Made by a program: the position numbers and the translations under genes. Source: Streptomyces mutabilis (GTDB taxonomy: Bacteria; Actinomycetota; Actinomycetes; Streptomycetales; Streptomycetaceae). From it: a DNA stretch of 64,000 nt. Location: NCBI RefSeq assembly GCF_014649815.1, contig NZ_BMTT01000023.1, positions 17,795-81,794 of the forward strand, read 5' to 3'. The notes beneath the pieces are model-generated. The model made no database searches. It was given only the letters and a program-made list of their open reading frames with translations, and was not told the DNA's origin. Positions 15,379 through 23,756 of this stretch are shown piece by piece (the stretch's first letter is position 1; each line of letters begins with the position of its first letter).

Positions 15379-16635
15379 TCAGAACATGTCCGGGCACCAA
15401 GGCCGCCTGGACGTACGCAGCAGGGCGTCGGCCACACGGGCGGCGCCCGCTCGTTCTTCCCGGACCCGCCCGAGCGCGGCCAGCCGCACGGCCGACTCGT
15501 CACCGAGCCACAGCGTCGCCAACTCGCCCACGTCGAGCACGAGGTGGGCGCTCTCGGTGGTCGGCGCGCAGGACGCCCCGTCCGGCCCGGCCTCCAGCCG
15601 CCACCGCCCGCCGGCCGGTCCTCCCCGGTCCACGACCTCCAGCACCAGCGTCCCCCGCCCCTCGTACGCGCGCGACTCCAGCGCCCGTACGACGTCCAGG
15701 ATCCGCACCCACAGCCAATCCGCCTGCGTGGTGATCCTGGCCGCGCGCGGGTCCGGCAGGAGGTGCGGGAGCAGGTCGTCGGGAGCGCGCCAGCCGCTCT
15801 TCACGGTCTGGACCCAGTCGATCGAGCACAGGTAGCGCCAAAGGGCGCGCTCGGCACCCGGCGTGACGGCCAGCAGCCAGTCGACCGTCGCCGTGTTCAG
15901 CGGCTGCTTTGCGTCGCCCCAGTGGTCGTCAGCCCGGTACGAGGCCAGGCCCTCCACCTGGCCGTCCGCCGAGCGGTACAGGGCGTAGCAGGGCTCGGTC
16001 CACGGGAGGGCGGACAGGTTGACGGCGCCGGTCCGAACCTGCCACCACAGGTCGGTGCGGCTCACCGCACCCGGCTGGGCCCGGCGCAGCCGCTCGTGCA
16101 GTTCGGGGCCGAGCTTGCGGACGTCCTCTCCGTCCACGAGGTCGATCCGGCCGCCGTCCTCCGGGGCGGCCCAGCGCGGGTCGAGACGGGCCCGGGGCAC
16201 GTCGACGGTCCACTCGGTCATCGTGGTCGCGGGCCCGAAGCCGTACCGGCCGTAGATCGGGTACTCGGCGGCGATCAGGGTGGCGACGACGTCCCCGCGG
16301 TCCTTCGCGGCGGCCAGGTCCCGCGCCATCATCCGGGTGAGCAGACCGCGGCGGCGGTGGGTCGCGGTGACGGTGACGTTGGAGATCGCGTCGGCCTGGA
16401 GGAGGGTGCCGCCGACGGCGGTGATCTCCTGGTCGAAGGACCGGAAGGTCGCCACGCACCGGTCGCCGTCGAAGGCTCCGAGGAGCCTGCCGGGCACGAA
16501 CTGGCGGCGCCGGGCCTCCAGCTGCTCCGCAGCGACCGCGGGCGGCTGGAGGAATCCGGTGTTCAGGGCCCGGTTCCAGTCGGGGAACTCGGCCTCGGTG
16601 ACGGTACGTACGTCGATGTCGGTGCGGCGGGTCAT
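15379..16635 (-). CDS. Eis-family GNAT N-acetyltransferase
   Basis: A 418-residue protein from ATG 16635. An N-terminal GNAT lobe carries the acetyl-CoA loop [11 protein letters not shown] (about residues 95-105), followed by [13 protein letters not shown] second GNAT-like lobe and a C-terminal SCP2-like domain ([20 protein letters not shown]) complete the Eis layout and length. In this family the free C-terminal carboxylate serves as catalytic base; the chain ends WCPDMF, so the usual terminal Phe is kept. Mycobacterial Eis multi-acetylates aminoglycosides and other amines; the Streptomyces substrate is unknown. Confidence 0.85.
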   Translation of the reverse strand: MTRRTDIDVRTVTEAEFPDWNRALNTGFLQPPAVAAEQLEARRRQFVPGRLLGAFDGDRCVATFRSFDQEITAVGGTLLQADAISNVTVTATHRRRGLLTRMMARDLAAAKDRGDVVATLIAAEYPIYGRYGFGPATTMTEWTVDVPRARLDPRWAAPEDGGRIDLVDGEDVRKLGPELHERLRRAQPGAVSRTDLWWQVRTGAVNLSALPWTEPCYALYRSADGQVEGLASYRADDHWGDAKQPLNTATVDWLLAVTPGAERALWRYLCSIDWVQTVKSGWRAPDDLLPHLLPDPRAARITTQADWLWVRILDVVRALESRAYEGRGTLVLEVVDRGGPAGGRWRLEAGPDGASCAPTTESAHLVLDVGELATLWLGDESAVRLAALGRVREERAGAARVADALLRTSRRPWCPDMF

Positions 16636-16694
16636 GCGCTCACGGTAGGTCGACGCGGGTGGCGGCGTCGCGGCAATTCCGTGGGACCGGCCGG

Positions 16695-17687
16695 TCAGAA
16701 CGCCGCCCGGATCTCCCCCACCTCGCGCCCGCCGCCCAGCAGGGGCGCTCGGCCGATGCGGTCGACCACGGGGCCCTCCACGCCCAGCAGCGTCAGGGCA
16801 CGGGCCAGCACCGGGCCGAGGGCGCGGGTCGCGCCGTCCTCGACCTTGAAGGCCAGGGCGCGGCCGTCCGGCAGGGCCACCGCCTGGACGGCCTCCGCGC
16901 CCATCTTGGAGAGGGTGCCGGGCACCTCGCGCATCAGCCAGGTGTCGGGGCGCCGAGTGCCGGCGACGTACTCGGGGTGCGCGCGCATGGCGTCGGCGAC
17001 CCGGCGCTCCGGCGTGCCGGGCTCGGCGCCCGCGAAGGTCCGGAAGGCGCGGGCCAGCCCGGCCAGGCTGATCGCCATCAGCGGCGCCCCGCACCCGTCC
17101 GTGCCGACGGCGGAGACCGGCTCGCCCGCCGCGTCCTCCACAACCCTGTGGATGATCCGCTGGAGCGGGTGCTCCGGGTCGAGGTAAGTCTCCAGCGGCC
17201 AGCCCCGCTGTGCGCAGACCGCCAGCATCGCGGTGTGCTTGCCGGAGCAGTTCATGGTGACGGGGTCGGCGGCCGCTCCGGAGGCCAGGTACGTGTCCCG
17301 CTCCTCGGGGTCCAGCGGCAGGTCGGCGGGGCACTGGAGCTGGGCCGGGTCCAGGCCGTGCTCGTCCAGCATCTTGCGGACCAGGTCGCGGTGAAACGGT
17401 TCTCCGGAATGGCTCGCGGCAGCCAGGGCCAGCCGCTCCCCCGCGAGGTCCAGGCCGGCCCGCAGGACGCCGGCCGCCTGCATCGGCTTGTTGGCGGAAC
17501 GCGGGAAGACCGGCGCCGTCACCTCCCCCAGCGCCAGCTCCACGGCTCCGTCCGCGGCCAGGACGACCAGGTCGCCCCGGTGCCGCCCTTCGACGAAGCC
17601 CGACCGGACGACCTCGGCGAGGACGGGCGGCACGACGGGTGAAAGGGCGGACGTGGGGGCGGACTGGGGCGGCTGGGGCGCGGACAT
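16695..17687 (-). CDS. Asparaginase of the Rhizobium etli AnsA-like (type III) family
   Basis: A 330-residue protein starting at ATG 17687 (GGAAGG upstream). Family hallmarks are [11 protein letters not shown] near residue 70, [25 protein letters not shown] around residue 150, and GTDGCGAPL. These match the R. etli-type L-asparaginase family, which deamidates asparagine to aspartate and ammonia and is unrelated to the E. coli enzymes. It is probably cytoplasmic, with no signal peptide. The downstream acetyltransferase gene is 59 bases away on the same strand. Confidence 0.85.
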   Translation of the reverse strand: MSAPQPPQSAPTSALSPVVPPVLAEVVRSGFVEGRHRGDLVVLAADGAVELALGEVTAPVFPRSANKPMQAAGVLRAGLDLAGERLALAAASHSGEPFHRDLVRKMLDEHGLDPAQLQCPADLPLDPEERDTYLASGAAADPVTMNCSGKHTAMLAVCAQRGWPLETYLDPEHPLQRIIHRVVEDAAGEPVSAVGTDGCGAPLMAISLAGLARAFRTFAGAEPGTPERRVADAMRAHPEYVAGTRRPDTWLMREVPGTLSKMGAEAVQAVALPDGRALAFKVEDGATRALGPVLARALTLLGVEGPVVDRIGRAPLLGGGREVGEIRAAF

Positions 17688-17780
17688 CGGACGGTGGCCT
17701 TCCGGACGGGTGACCCACCGCGGCGACGGTCCGGGGTCACCGGGCCTCTGGAGGGCGGCCCGGGAGAGCCGCCCCTCGCG

Positions 17781-18407
17781 TCACACGAGCAGGTCGTCGA
17801 CTTGTGCTTCCCCTTCACGGTACCGGCGTGCGATCTCGGCGCTGCAGTCGTCCGCGGTCCGCTGGAGCCGCTGCCTGCGCCGGGAGATCTGCTGCTCGTA
17901 ACGGACGAGCCGGCCCATTCCGGTGGCCAGCTCGGTGTCGGTGCGGGCCGTCAGGTCGGACAGCTCCACCTCGCCGAGCATCTCCGCGGCCAGCCGCCGG
18001 CACTCCTCGCTGCGCGGGGTGGCCAGCGTCACATGGCGGGCTGACGAACGCTGGCGGGCCGGTGCGTCCGCCAGGATCTCCGACAGCCGTTCCACCACCG
18101 ACCCCGTCGCCGCGGTGGTCACCACGGACGACGACGCCGGGCTGCGCCGCGCCAACTCCGCGCGCAGGATGTCGATCCGCCCCTGCAGCAGCCGTCGTAC
18201 GTAACTGAGGTCCGTCTCCTCTCGCTGGGCGTCCCGGCGCAGCGTGCGCAGTTCGGGCAGGCTCAGCGCGGTCAGCTCCTGCCCCGGCGGATCGGCCGGC
18301 AACTCCGGACTGTCCGTGCGCTGCACGGGCGGCCGGGGTGCCTCAAGGCCGCCCGGATATGTCAACGCGACAGCGCCGAGCGACTGCCCCGTACTCGTTG
18401 TGCTCAT
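17781..18407 (-). CDS. rsiG: RsiG, c-di-GMP-dependent anti-sigma factor for WhiG
   Basis: A 208-residue protein from ATG 18407. It is mostly two long helices predicted to form an antiparallel coiled coil. The first helix contains [17 protein letters not shown], an exact match to E(X)3S(X)2R(X)3Q(X)3D, the c-di-GMP signature of RsiG. The second helix ([20 protein letters not shown]) keeps only the E and R of that pattern. In Streptomyces RsiG holds the sporulation sigma factor WhiG inactive when two c-di-GMP molecules are bound (established). The chain ends with [15 protein letters not shown], also typical. A 10-base direct repeat CGATCGGCCC lies at 18485-18504 in the divergent promoter toward dtd. 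Confidence 0.85.
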   Translation of the reverse strand: MSTTSTGQSLGAVALTYPGGLEAPRPPVQRTDSPELPADPPGQELTALSLPELRTLRRDAQREETDLSYVRRLLQGRIDILRAELARRSPASSSVVTTAATGSVVERLSEILADAPARQRSSARHVTLATPRSEECRRLAAEMLGEVELSDLTARTDTELATGMGRLVRYEQQISRRRQRLQRTADDCSAEIARRYREGEAQVDDLLV

Positions 18408-18586
18408 GTGCCTCTACCGTCCCCTCGACCGGCGTCTGGGAGCATCGTGCCACCACAAGTGGCCGCTATGTGACCGAGTGCCCACGATCGGCCCCGATCG
18501 GCCCCAGATGGGGGGTTAGGGAGCGAAAAGAAACTCCGTGCGGGTCCGCGTGCCCGGCCCTGGGGGGCGCACGGCATCATGACGGG

Positions 18587-19012
18587 ATGCGTGCGGTAAT
18601 ACAGCGGGTGGACGGCGCAAGCGTCGTCGTGGACGGCGAGACCGTGGGGGCGATCGACGGCGAGGGCCTGTGCGTCCTGGTCGGCGTCACCCACGAAGAC
18701 ACGAAGGAGAAGGCGGAGCGGCTCGCCCGCAAGCTCTGGTCGCTGCGCGTGCTGCGGGACGAGAGGTCGTGCAGCGACATCGACGCACCGCTCCTGGTGA
18801 TCAGCCAGTTCACCCTTTACGGCGACGCTCGCAAGGGCCGCCGCCCCACTTGGAACGCCGCCGCGCCCGGTGACGTGGCCGAACCTCTCGTCGACGAGGT
18901 CGTCACTCGGCTGCGCGCGCTGGGCGCGACGGTGGCGACGGGCCGCTTCGGGGCACAGATGCGGGTGTCGCTGACGAATGACGGCCCGTTCACGGTCCTC
19001 GTCGAGGTCTGA
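18587..19012 (+). CDS. dtd: D-aminoacyl-tRNA deacylase
   Basis: A 141-residue protein. ATG 18587 opens MRAVIQRV, the usual DTD start; upstream codons in frame lack family resemblance. The active-site motif [15 protein letters not shown] lies at about residues 72-86, and the second (Gly-Pro) motif is [10 protein letters not shown] at the C-terminus, with F in place of the more common V. The enzyme removes D-amino acids and glycine mischarged on tRNAs. Length is normal. It is divergent from rsiG and convergent with the YgfZ-type gene, with 9 bases between the ends. Confidence 0.93.
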   Translation: MRAVIQRVDGASVVVDGETVGAIDGEGLCVLVGVTHEDTKEKAERLARKLWSLRVLRDERSCSDIDAPLLVISQFTLYGDARKGRRPTWNAAAPGDVAEPLVDEVVTRLRALGATVATGRFGAQMRVSLTNDGPFTVLVEV

Positions 19013-19021
19013 GCCGGCGTC

Positions 19022-19987
19022 CTACGGCTCGACGACCGTCTCCTGGGCCGCCGCCGTGTCCTCGGCAACCAGCCGGGCGTCCACCGGCACGTTCCGCTTC
19101 ACCAGGGCGAGGGCGACCGGGCCCAGCTCGTGGTGGCGCGCGGACGTGGTGACGAAGCCGATCTTCCGGCCGTCGGGGCCGTCGTCCGCGAGGCGGACCT
19201 CCGCGCCGCTCGGCGGCAGGTGGACCTCGCTGCCGTCCAGGTGCAGGAAGACCAGCCGGCGCGGCGGCTTGCCCAGGTTCTGCACCCGGGCGACGGTCTC
19301 CTGCCCCCGGTAGCAGCCCTTCTGCAGGTGCACGGCGGTACCGATCCAGCCCAGCTCGTGCGGGATGGTGCGGTGGTCGGTCTCGAAGCCGAGCCGCGGC
19401 CGGTGCTGCTCGACCCGCAGCGCCTCGTGGGCAAGGATCCCGGCCGGCGGGCCGGCCTGCGCCGCGAAGGCCTCCAGCCCTTCCCTCGGCAGGAAGAGGT
19501 CACGGCCGTGGGGCGTCTCGCGGACGACCGCGCCCTCGGGGGCCTCGGCGATCGAACCGGCGGGCAGGTGCACGACCGCGGTGTCGGCGGTGCGGTCGGC
19601 GACCTCGACCCGGTAGAAGAACTTCATCGACTCCAGGTAGGCGATCAGCGCCTCCTGGGTGCCGGGCTCCACATGGGCCCAGACGGTGGTGCCGTCGTCG
19701 ACGAGGTACAGGGCGTGCTCGATGTGGCCGTTGGCGGAGAGGATCAGCGCCTCGGTTGCCTGTCCGGTGGGCAGTTCGCTGACGTGCTGGGTGAGCAGCA
19801 GGTGCAGCCAGCTCAGCCGGTCCTCGCCGGTGACGGTGACGACACCGCGGTGGGAGAGGTCGACGAAACCGGTGCCGTCGGCGAGGGCACGCTGCTCGCG
19901 GAACAGGTCGCCGTAGTGAGCGGCGACGCCTTCGTCCACGCCCTCGGCGGGGACGGCGCCGGGCAGGGACAGCAGTGGGCTCTTCAT
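19022..19987 (-). CDS. YgfZ/CAF17-like folate-binding protein (GcvT-related)
   Basis: A 321-residue protein from ATG 19987. The family signature KGCYRGQETVAR is at about residues 221-232. The N-terminal part resembles the aminomethyltransferase fold (VDLSHRGVVTVTGEDRLSWL). YgfZ-type proteins bind tetrahydrofolate and help assemble or repair iron-sulfur clusters. It starts 9 bases after the nur stop on the same strand, so the two are probably co-transcribed, which would link Fe-S maintenance to a Fur-family regulator. Confidence 0.88.
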   Translation of the reverse strand: MKSPLLSLPGAVPAEGVDEGVAAHYGDLFREQRALADGTGFVDLSHRGVVTVTGEDRLSWLHLLLTQHVSELPTGQATEALILSANGHIEHALYLVDDGTTVWAHVEPGTQEALIAYLESMKFFYRVEVADRTADTAVVHLPAGSIAEAPEGAVVRETPHGRDLFLPREGLEAFAAQAGPPAGILAHEALRVEQHRPRLGFETDHRTIPHELGWIGTAVHLQKGCYRGQETVARVQNLGKPPRRLVFLHLDGSEVHLPPSGAEVRLADDGPDGRKIGFVTTSARHHELGPVALALVKRNVPVDARLVAEDTAAAQETVVEP

Positions 19988-19996
19988 ACACCTAGC

Positions 19997-20434
19997 CTAC
20001 GACTCGGTAGTTGAACCCTTCAGGGAGCAGTCCTCGCACCGGCCGAAGATCGCGAAATGCTTCATGTCGGTGTCGAAGCCGAACTGCTGCCGCAGCTCGG
20101 CGGTGAAGTCGGCGGCCACCGACAGGTCGGCCTCGATCACGTTGGTGCAGTCCCGGCACACCAGGTGGATGTGGTGGTGCCGGTCGGCCAGGTGGTAGGT
20201 GGGCGCACCGTGCCCCAGGTGGGCGTGGCTGACCAGCCCGAGCTCCTCCAGGAGCTCCAGCGTCCGGTACACGGTGGAGATGTTGACCCCCGACGCCGTC
20301 TTCCGCACTTCACCGAGGATGTCGTCGGGGGTCGCGTGTTCCAGGGTGTCCACGGCTTCGAGCACCAGCTGCCGCTGCGGGGTCAGCCGGTAGCCGCGCT
20401 GCCTGAGGTCGCTCTTCCAGTCGGTGCTCACCAC
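19997..20434 (-). CDS. nur: Nickel-responsive Fur-family regulator Nur
   Basis: 145 residues from GTG 20434, giving the sequence MVSTDWKSDLRQRGYRLTPQ. With this numbering, the metal ligands known from S. coelicolor Nur are all in place: H33, H70, H72, H86, H88, H90 and H126. The winged helix includes ISTVYRTLELLEELGL. Two CxxC-type pairs (CRDC; CEDC near the end) fit a Fur-type structural site. Nur with nickel represses nickel uptake and sodF and thereby switches superoxide dismutases (established in S. coelicolor). The Ni-site numbering makes Nur rather than Fur or Zur the confident call. The frame extends upstream to 20524 without a ribosome site. Confidence 0.92.
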   Translation of the reverse strand: MVSTDWKSDLRQRGYRLTPQRQLVLEAVDTLEHATPDDILGEVRKTASGVNISTVYRTLELLEELGLVSHAHLGHGAPTYHLADRHHHIHLVCRDCTNVIEADLSVAADFTAELRQQFGFDTDMKHFAIFGRCEDCSLKGSTTES

Positions 20435-20751
20435 ACCCTTGAGTCTAGGCCCGGCGGCATTCTCACGGCATGACGGTGAACGTTCCCGCCGACAACGCCT
20501 CAGCGAGTGTGCGTCGGTACTCACCTGTCACCCGTGCGATTTCACGCTCGCCACCCTGACTCCCTCTCCGAGCCCCTCATCCGCGTGCCCGCACTGAGGC
20601 GACGACCGGCGCGCAGCAGACGCGGTCCCTCGCGCCCCTGCGTACGTTCGTCCACGCCTAAGGAGTGTTCGTGGCGATCCAGCGCCGGCCGCGAGATCCG
20701 GAAGATCCACGGCGAGGCGCGGGCTCAGCGGTTGAACAGACGAACGGGTGA
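20435..20751. other. Intergenic stretch upstream of nur
   Basis: About 317 bases between nur and the nitrobindin-like gene, both on the minus strand. It should hold the nur promoter. No RNA gene, clear hairpin or coding frame with a ribosome site was found. Confidence 0.5.
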
Positions 20752-21327
20752 CTACTTGAAGAAGGCGATCCCGTCGTCCGGCATGTCGTCCGGCAGGGCC
20801 TTGGCCCAGCGCTCCACGTCCTCCGGGGTGACGACCTTCTTCAGGTGCGCCGACATGTAGGGGCGCAGCTCGACCTCGGGGGTCTGCTTCTCGCCGACCC
20901 ACATCAGGTCGCTCTTGACGTAGCCGTAGAGGCGCTTGCCGCCGGTGTAGGGCTGCGAGGCGGCCGTGCGGGCCACCGCGTCCGTCACCAGGTCGATCTG
21001 GGGCTTCTGGTCGGCCATCTCGCCGTACCAGATCTCGATGACGCCGTCGTCGCGGACCATCGTGACCTCGACCTTGCGGTTCGGGTCGATGCGCCAGAAG
21101 CCGTGCTCGGACTCGAGCGGGCGGACCTTGTTGCCCTCCTGGTCCAGGACCCAGGTGTGGGACTGGTACTCCAGGAAGTCACGGCCGTCGTGGGTGAAGG
21201 AGACCTCCTGGCCGAAGTTGCACTTCTCGGCGCCGGGGAAGTCGTGCACGCCCGCCCCGGACCAGTTGCCGAGCAGGAAGGCGAGGGGCACGAGGTCCTT
21301 GTGGAGGTCGGACGGGATCTCGATCAT
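20752..21327 (-). CDS. Nitrobindin-like heme-binding beta-barrel protein
   Basis: A 191-residue protein. ATG 21327 follows AGGAAG by 8 bases. The N-terminal LGNWSGAG is the GxWxGxG motif of nitrobindin/THAP4-like fatty-acid-binding-protein folds. Conserved strands include DFLEYQSHTWVLDQEG, PLESEHGFWRIDPN and VIEIWYGEMADQKP. MSAHLKKV near the C-terminus carries the candidate proximal heme histidine. Nitrobindins hold ferric heme and isomerise peroxynitrite. The small membrane protein gene at 21353 lies 25 bases upstream on the same strand, so an operon is likely. The C-terminal PEDVERWAKALPDD tail is typical of actinobacterial members. Confidence 0.83.
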   Translation of the reverse strand: MIEIPSDLHKDLVPLAFLLGNWSGAGVHDFPGAEKCNFGQEVSFTHDGRDFLEYQSHTWVLDQEGNKVRPLESEHGFWRIDPNRKVEVTMVRDDGVIEIWYGEMADQKPQIDLVTDAVARTAASQPYTGGKRLYGYVKSDLMWVGEKQTPEVELRPYMSAHLKKVVTPEDVERWAKALPDDMPDDGIAFFK

Positions 21328-21352
21328 GAGGGGTACTTCCTGGCGTCGGTGA

Positions 21353-21451
21353 TCAGCGCTGGCCCTGGTACAGCTTCTTCACGGTCAGACCGGCGAAGGC
21401 GAGGACGCCGACGCAGACCAGGACCAGCAGGGCTTCGAAGAAGATCTCCAC
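21353..21451 (-). CDS. 32-residue single-span membrane protein upstream of nitrobindin-like gene
   Basis: A very short gene: GTG 21451 with AGGAG 5 bases upstream, stop at 21353. It opens MEIFFEALLVLVCVGVLAFA, one membrane helix, and ends KKLYQGQR, a basic tail. The good ribosome site, tidy composition and 25-base spacing to the next gene support it. I recall similar 32-residue proteins in other Streptomyces but cannot verify that here. Function unknown. Confidence 0.7.
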   Translation of the reverse strand: MEIFFEALLVLVCVGVLAFAGLTVKKLYQGQR

Positions 21452-21496
21452 GGGGTGCTCCTTGAGCGGGGGGCATACGACAGGGCCGCCCCCAGC

Positions 21497-21713
21497 TTAC
21501 GCGGCCCTTCCGGCCGCTTCCCGCCGGACTCCGCCCACGAAGGGCGGCCCACCCGGGCGCGGTGAACAGGAGCGCGCCGCGGGAGGGGTCCTTGCTGTCG
21601 CGGACGGGGACGAGGGAGGGGATGTCGGGGGCGACCTCGACGCAGTTGCCGCCGTCCTGGTTGCTGTAGCTGCTCTTGTGCCAGGTGATCGCGCTCAGAT
21701 CGATGGCTCGCAT
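21497..21713 (-). pseudogene. DUF397 protein gene with a one-base frameshift
   Basis: ATG 21713 opens a DUF397 domain (ITWHKSSYSNQDGGNCVEVA, VPVRDSKDPSRGALLFTAPG). After GWAA the frame is lost: removing one base near 21537-21540 restores FVGGVRREAAGRAA and a stop at 21497, which gives the usual length of about 71 residues. As it stands the frame runs on to 21324 through arginine-rich noise. Either the gene is broken or this is a sequencing error in a C-rich run. It overlaps the end of the DUF5753 remnant, as in intact Scr1/DUF397 pairs. Confidence 0.6.
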
Positions 21714-21940
21714 GGCGCTTCCTCCAGCATCCGCTCGATGAACTCCCGCGACTCGCCCGGAGACAGGGACCTATCGCGCACCGATCGCATCGGAGCTGAA
21801 GCTGGTCGACCGCCGTCGCTTCCTGGACCAGTTCGCCCGAGTAGCCGGTCTCCACCCAGGCGACGATCCGCCCCGCACCGTGCAGGAACTTGGCGTCGGT
21901 GTTCGTCAGCGCGGGCAGGAGTGCCGGCGGGCGCAGCGGC
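21695..21940 (-). pseudogene. Remnant of an Scr1-type XRE/DUF5753 regulator (C-terminal end, frameshifted)
   Basis: One frame reads LLPALTNTDAKFLHGAGRIV, then AWVETGYSGELVQEATAVDQ. After a one-base shift near 21790 another frame reads MRSVRDRSLSPGESREFIER and MLEEAPCEPSI, ending at 21695. Both are typical of the end of DUF5753 regulators (compare LPPRESRELIRAID in the intact protein at 52768). The DNA-binding half is absent. It overlaps the DUF397 gene start, preserving the usual pair architecture. Confidence 0.6.
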
Positions 21941-21985
21941 TCGCGCCGCGACGGGACCGCTGCTCCCCTCTCCCCCGACTTCGCG

Positions 21986-22144
21986 GTGCCGCCGCTCCAT
22001 CCGGACCACCCGCCGAGGCCCGCGGTGCCGAGGCGCCCGACCCGGCCCCGGCGGTGCGTCCGGCCGGACGGGGCCACGGTCAGCGGCCTGTTCACCGTCC
22101 TCTGCGTCGCGACGCTGCTGGTGACACTCGCCGTCGCGTACTGA
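21986..22144 (+). CDS. Small protein with C-terminal membrane segment, upstream of DsrE-like gene
   Basis: The frame ends at 22144 with a hydrophobic C-terminus (SGLFTVLCVATLLVTLAVAY), 28 bases before the DsrE-like gene. The N-terminal part is Pro/Arg-rich. The start is uncertain; GTG 21986 (about 52 residues) is given because longer starts would overlap the remnant on the other strand. No family recognised. Confidence 0.4.
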   Translation: MPPLHPDHPPRPAVPRRPTRPRRCVRPDGATVSGLFTVLCVATLLVTLAVAY

Positions 22145-22172
22145 CGCCGCCCGCGCGGGCTACGCTTCCGGC

Positions 22173-22535
22173 ATGGCGAAGAAGCTCGTGATCAAGGTGA
22201 CGGCGGGGGCGGACGCGCCCGAGCGGTGTTCTCAGGCGTTCACGGTGGCGGCGGTGGCCGTGGCCAGCGGGGTCGACGTGTCGCTGTGGCTGACCGGGGA
22301 GTCCGCCTGGTTCGCCGTGCCGGGACGCGCGGCCGAGTTCGAGCTGCCGCACGCCGCGCCGCTGCCCGACCTGCTCGACTCGCTGCTGGCGGGCGGCCGG
22401 GTGACGCTGTGCACCCAGTGCGCCGCCCGGCGCGACCTGACCGAGAAGGACGTCATCGAGGGCGTGCGGATCGCGGGCGCCCAGGTCTTCGTGCAGGAGG
22501 CCCTGGCCGACGGCACTCAGGCGCTCGTCTACTGA
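22173..22535 (+). CDS. DsrE-family (DsrE/DsrF-like) protein
   Basis: A 120-residue protein from ATG 22173. It has a Rossmann-like DsrE fold with MAKKLVIKVTAGADAPERCS, then a hydrophobic strand/helix (FTVAAVAVASGVDVSLWLTG). The conserved cysteine pair sits in VTLCTQCAARRDLTEKD (about residues 78-84), where DsrE-type proteins relay sulfur. Family members handle sulfane sulfur or act as peroxiredoxin-like proteins; no partner genes lie adjacent, although sulfurtransferase genes lie about 1 kb downstream. A large nested hairpin follows the stop. Confidence 0.8.
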   Translation: MAKKLVIKVTAGADAPERCSQAFTVAAVAVASGVDVSLWLTGESAWFAVPGRAAEFELPHAAPLPDLLDSLLAGGRVTLCTQCAARRDLTEKDVIEGVRIAGAQVFVQEALADGTQALVY

Positions 22536-22549
22536 CCCTCACCGAGAAA

Positions 22550-22629
22550 GCGTGAGCACCCCAGCGGAAAGTGTCCTCGGGCCGCTCAATCGAGCGCCCC
22601 GAGGACAGCAGAGGACGAAGTGCTCACGC
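22550..22629. repeat. Large nested inverted repeat (double-stem hairpin)
   Basis: The outer arms GCGTGAGCAC (22550-22559) and GTGCTCACGC (22620-22629) are perfect. An inner stem of 16 bp with one mismatch joins 22572-22587 (TGTCCTCGGG-C-CGCTC) and 22592-22607 around an AATC loop. It lies between the DsrE-like gene and the SDR remnant. It could act as a bidirectional terminator or be a small mobile-type repeat. Confidence 0.8.
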
Positions 22630-22661
22630 TGTCGTCGGTGACGAGACACGCAGACAGCCGC

Positions 22662-22990
<329 letters not shown>

Positions 22991-23074
22991 CGGGGGGGCT
23001 GGACCGGGGCTGAGGATGTCGCGCAGGAGGGACGAGGGGCGTCCGCCCCTGGGGCGCGCCCCACGGGTGGCTGT

Positions 23075-23335
23075 CTAGTGCCGCCCCTTCTTGCCGTCCA
23101 GCTCCTCCCACCACTCGTCGGACTGCGGGTCGCCGGAGGGGTCGTCCCACCAGCGGTCGTCGGGTCCGCGGCGATTGGCGACGACGGCCGCCAGCGGCGG
23201 GATGACCATGGCGACCACGCACATGGCGACGGCCGCGGGGACCGACCAGAGCCGGACGACACCCCAGGACAGGACGAACAGCGCGATGCAGATGCCCATC
23301 ATCACGAAGTAGCGGTGCCGCCGCCGCGCGTACAT
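23075..23335 (-). CDS. DUF3099 family small membrane protein
   Basis: An 86-residue protein from ATG 23335. It starts MYARRRHRYFVMMGICIALF, followed by LSWGVVRLWSVPAAVAMCVV and AMVIPPLAAVVANRRGPDDR, giving two membrane segments. The acidic Trp-rich tail (RWWDDPSGDPQSDEWWEELD) is typical of actinobacterial DUF3099. Function unknown. It has its own 100-base upstream region behind the DUF1416 terminator. Confidence 0.8.
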   Translation of the reverse strand: MYARRRHRYFVMMGICIALFVLSWGVVRLWSVPAAVAMCVVAMVIPPLAAVVANRRGPDDRWWDDPSGDPQSDEWWEELDGKKGRH

Positions 23336-23376
23336 GGTTCCAGCGTAGGTCCGCGCACGCGCCCCGGACATGCCGA

Positions 23377-23417
23377 GGGGCCGCACCCCGGGAGTCCAAC
23401 CCGTGGGGTGCGGCCCC
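23377..23417 (-). terminator. Strong hairpin terminator after DUF1416 gene
   Basis: Perfect 13-bp arms GGGGCCGCACCCC (23377-23389) and GGGGTGCGGCCCC (23405-23417) with a 15-base loop. It lies 18 bases past the DUF1416 stop on the minus strand. It closes the sulfurtransferase operon. Confidence 0.85.
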
Positions 23418-23435
23418 TCACCGCCGAAGCTGCCG

Positions 23436-23723
23436 TCAGACGGCGATCGCGACCTCCGCGAGGCCGCCCTGCTGGGCGACGACCGTGCGGTCGGCGCTGC
23501 CGCCGGGAACGAGCGCGCGGACGGTCCAGGTGCCCTCGGCCGCGTAGAAGCGGAACTGGCCCGTCGCGGAGGTCGGGACCTCCGCCGTGAACTCGCCGGT
23601 GGCGTCCAGCAGACGGACGTAGCCCGTCACCGGCTCGCCGTCGCGGGTCACCTGACCCTGGATGGTGGTCTCACCGGGCTTGATCGTCGAGGCGTCGGGG
23701 CCGCCGGCCTTCGCTCCGCACAT
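23436..23723 (-). CDS. DUF1416 family protein paired with sulfurtransferase
   Basis: A 95-residue protein starting MCGAKAGGPDAS. It is an all-beta carboxypeptidase-regulatory-like domain (TTIQGQVTRDGEPVTGYVRL, FRFYAAEGTWTVRALVPGGS). DUF1416 genes are almost always directly downstream of a rhodanese-type sulfurtransferase in actinobacteria (mycobacterial SseC next to CysA). The conserved Cys2 near the N-terminus may take part in sulfur transfer (inference). 33 bases separate it from the sulfurtransferase gene. Confidence 0.88.
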   Translation of the reverse strand: MCGAKAGGPDASTIKPGETTIQGQVTRDGEPVTGYVRLLDATGEFTAEVPTSATGQFRFYAAEGTWTVRALVPGGSADRTVVAQQGGLAEVAIAV

Positions 23724-23756
23724 GTCGTACTCCTGAGGGGTTGAGAGGGGGCGGGC

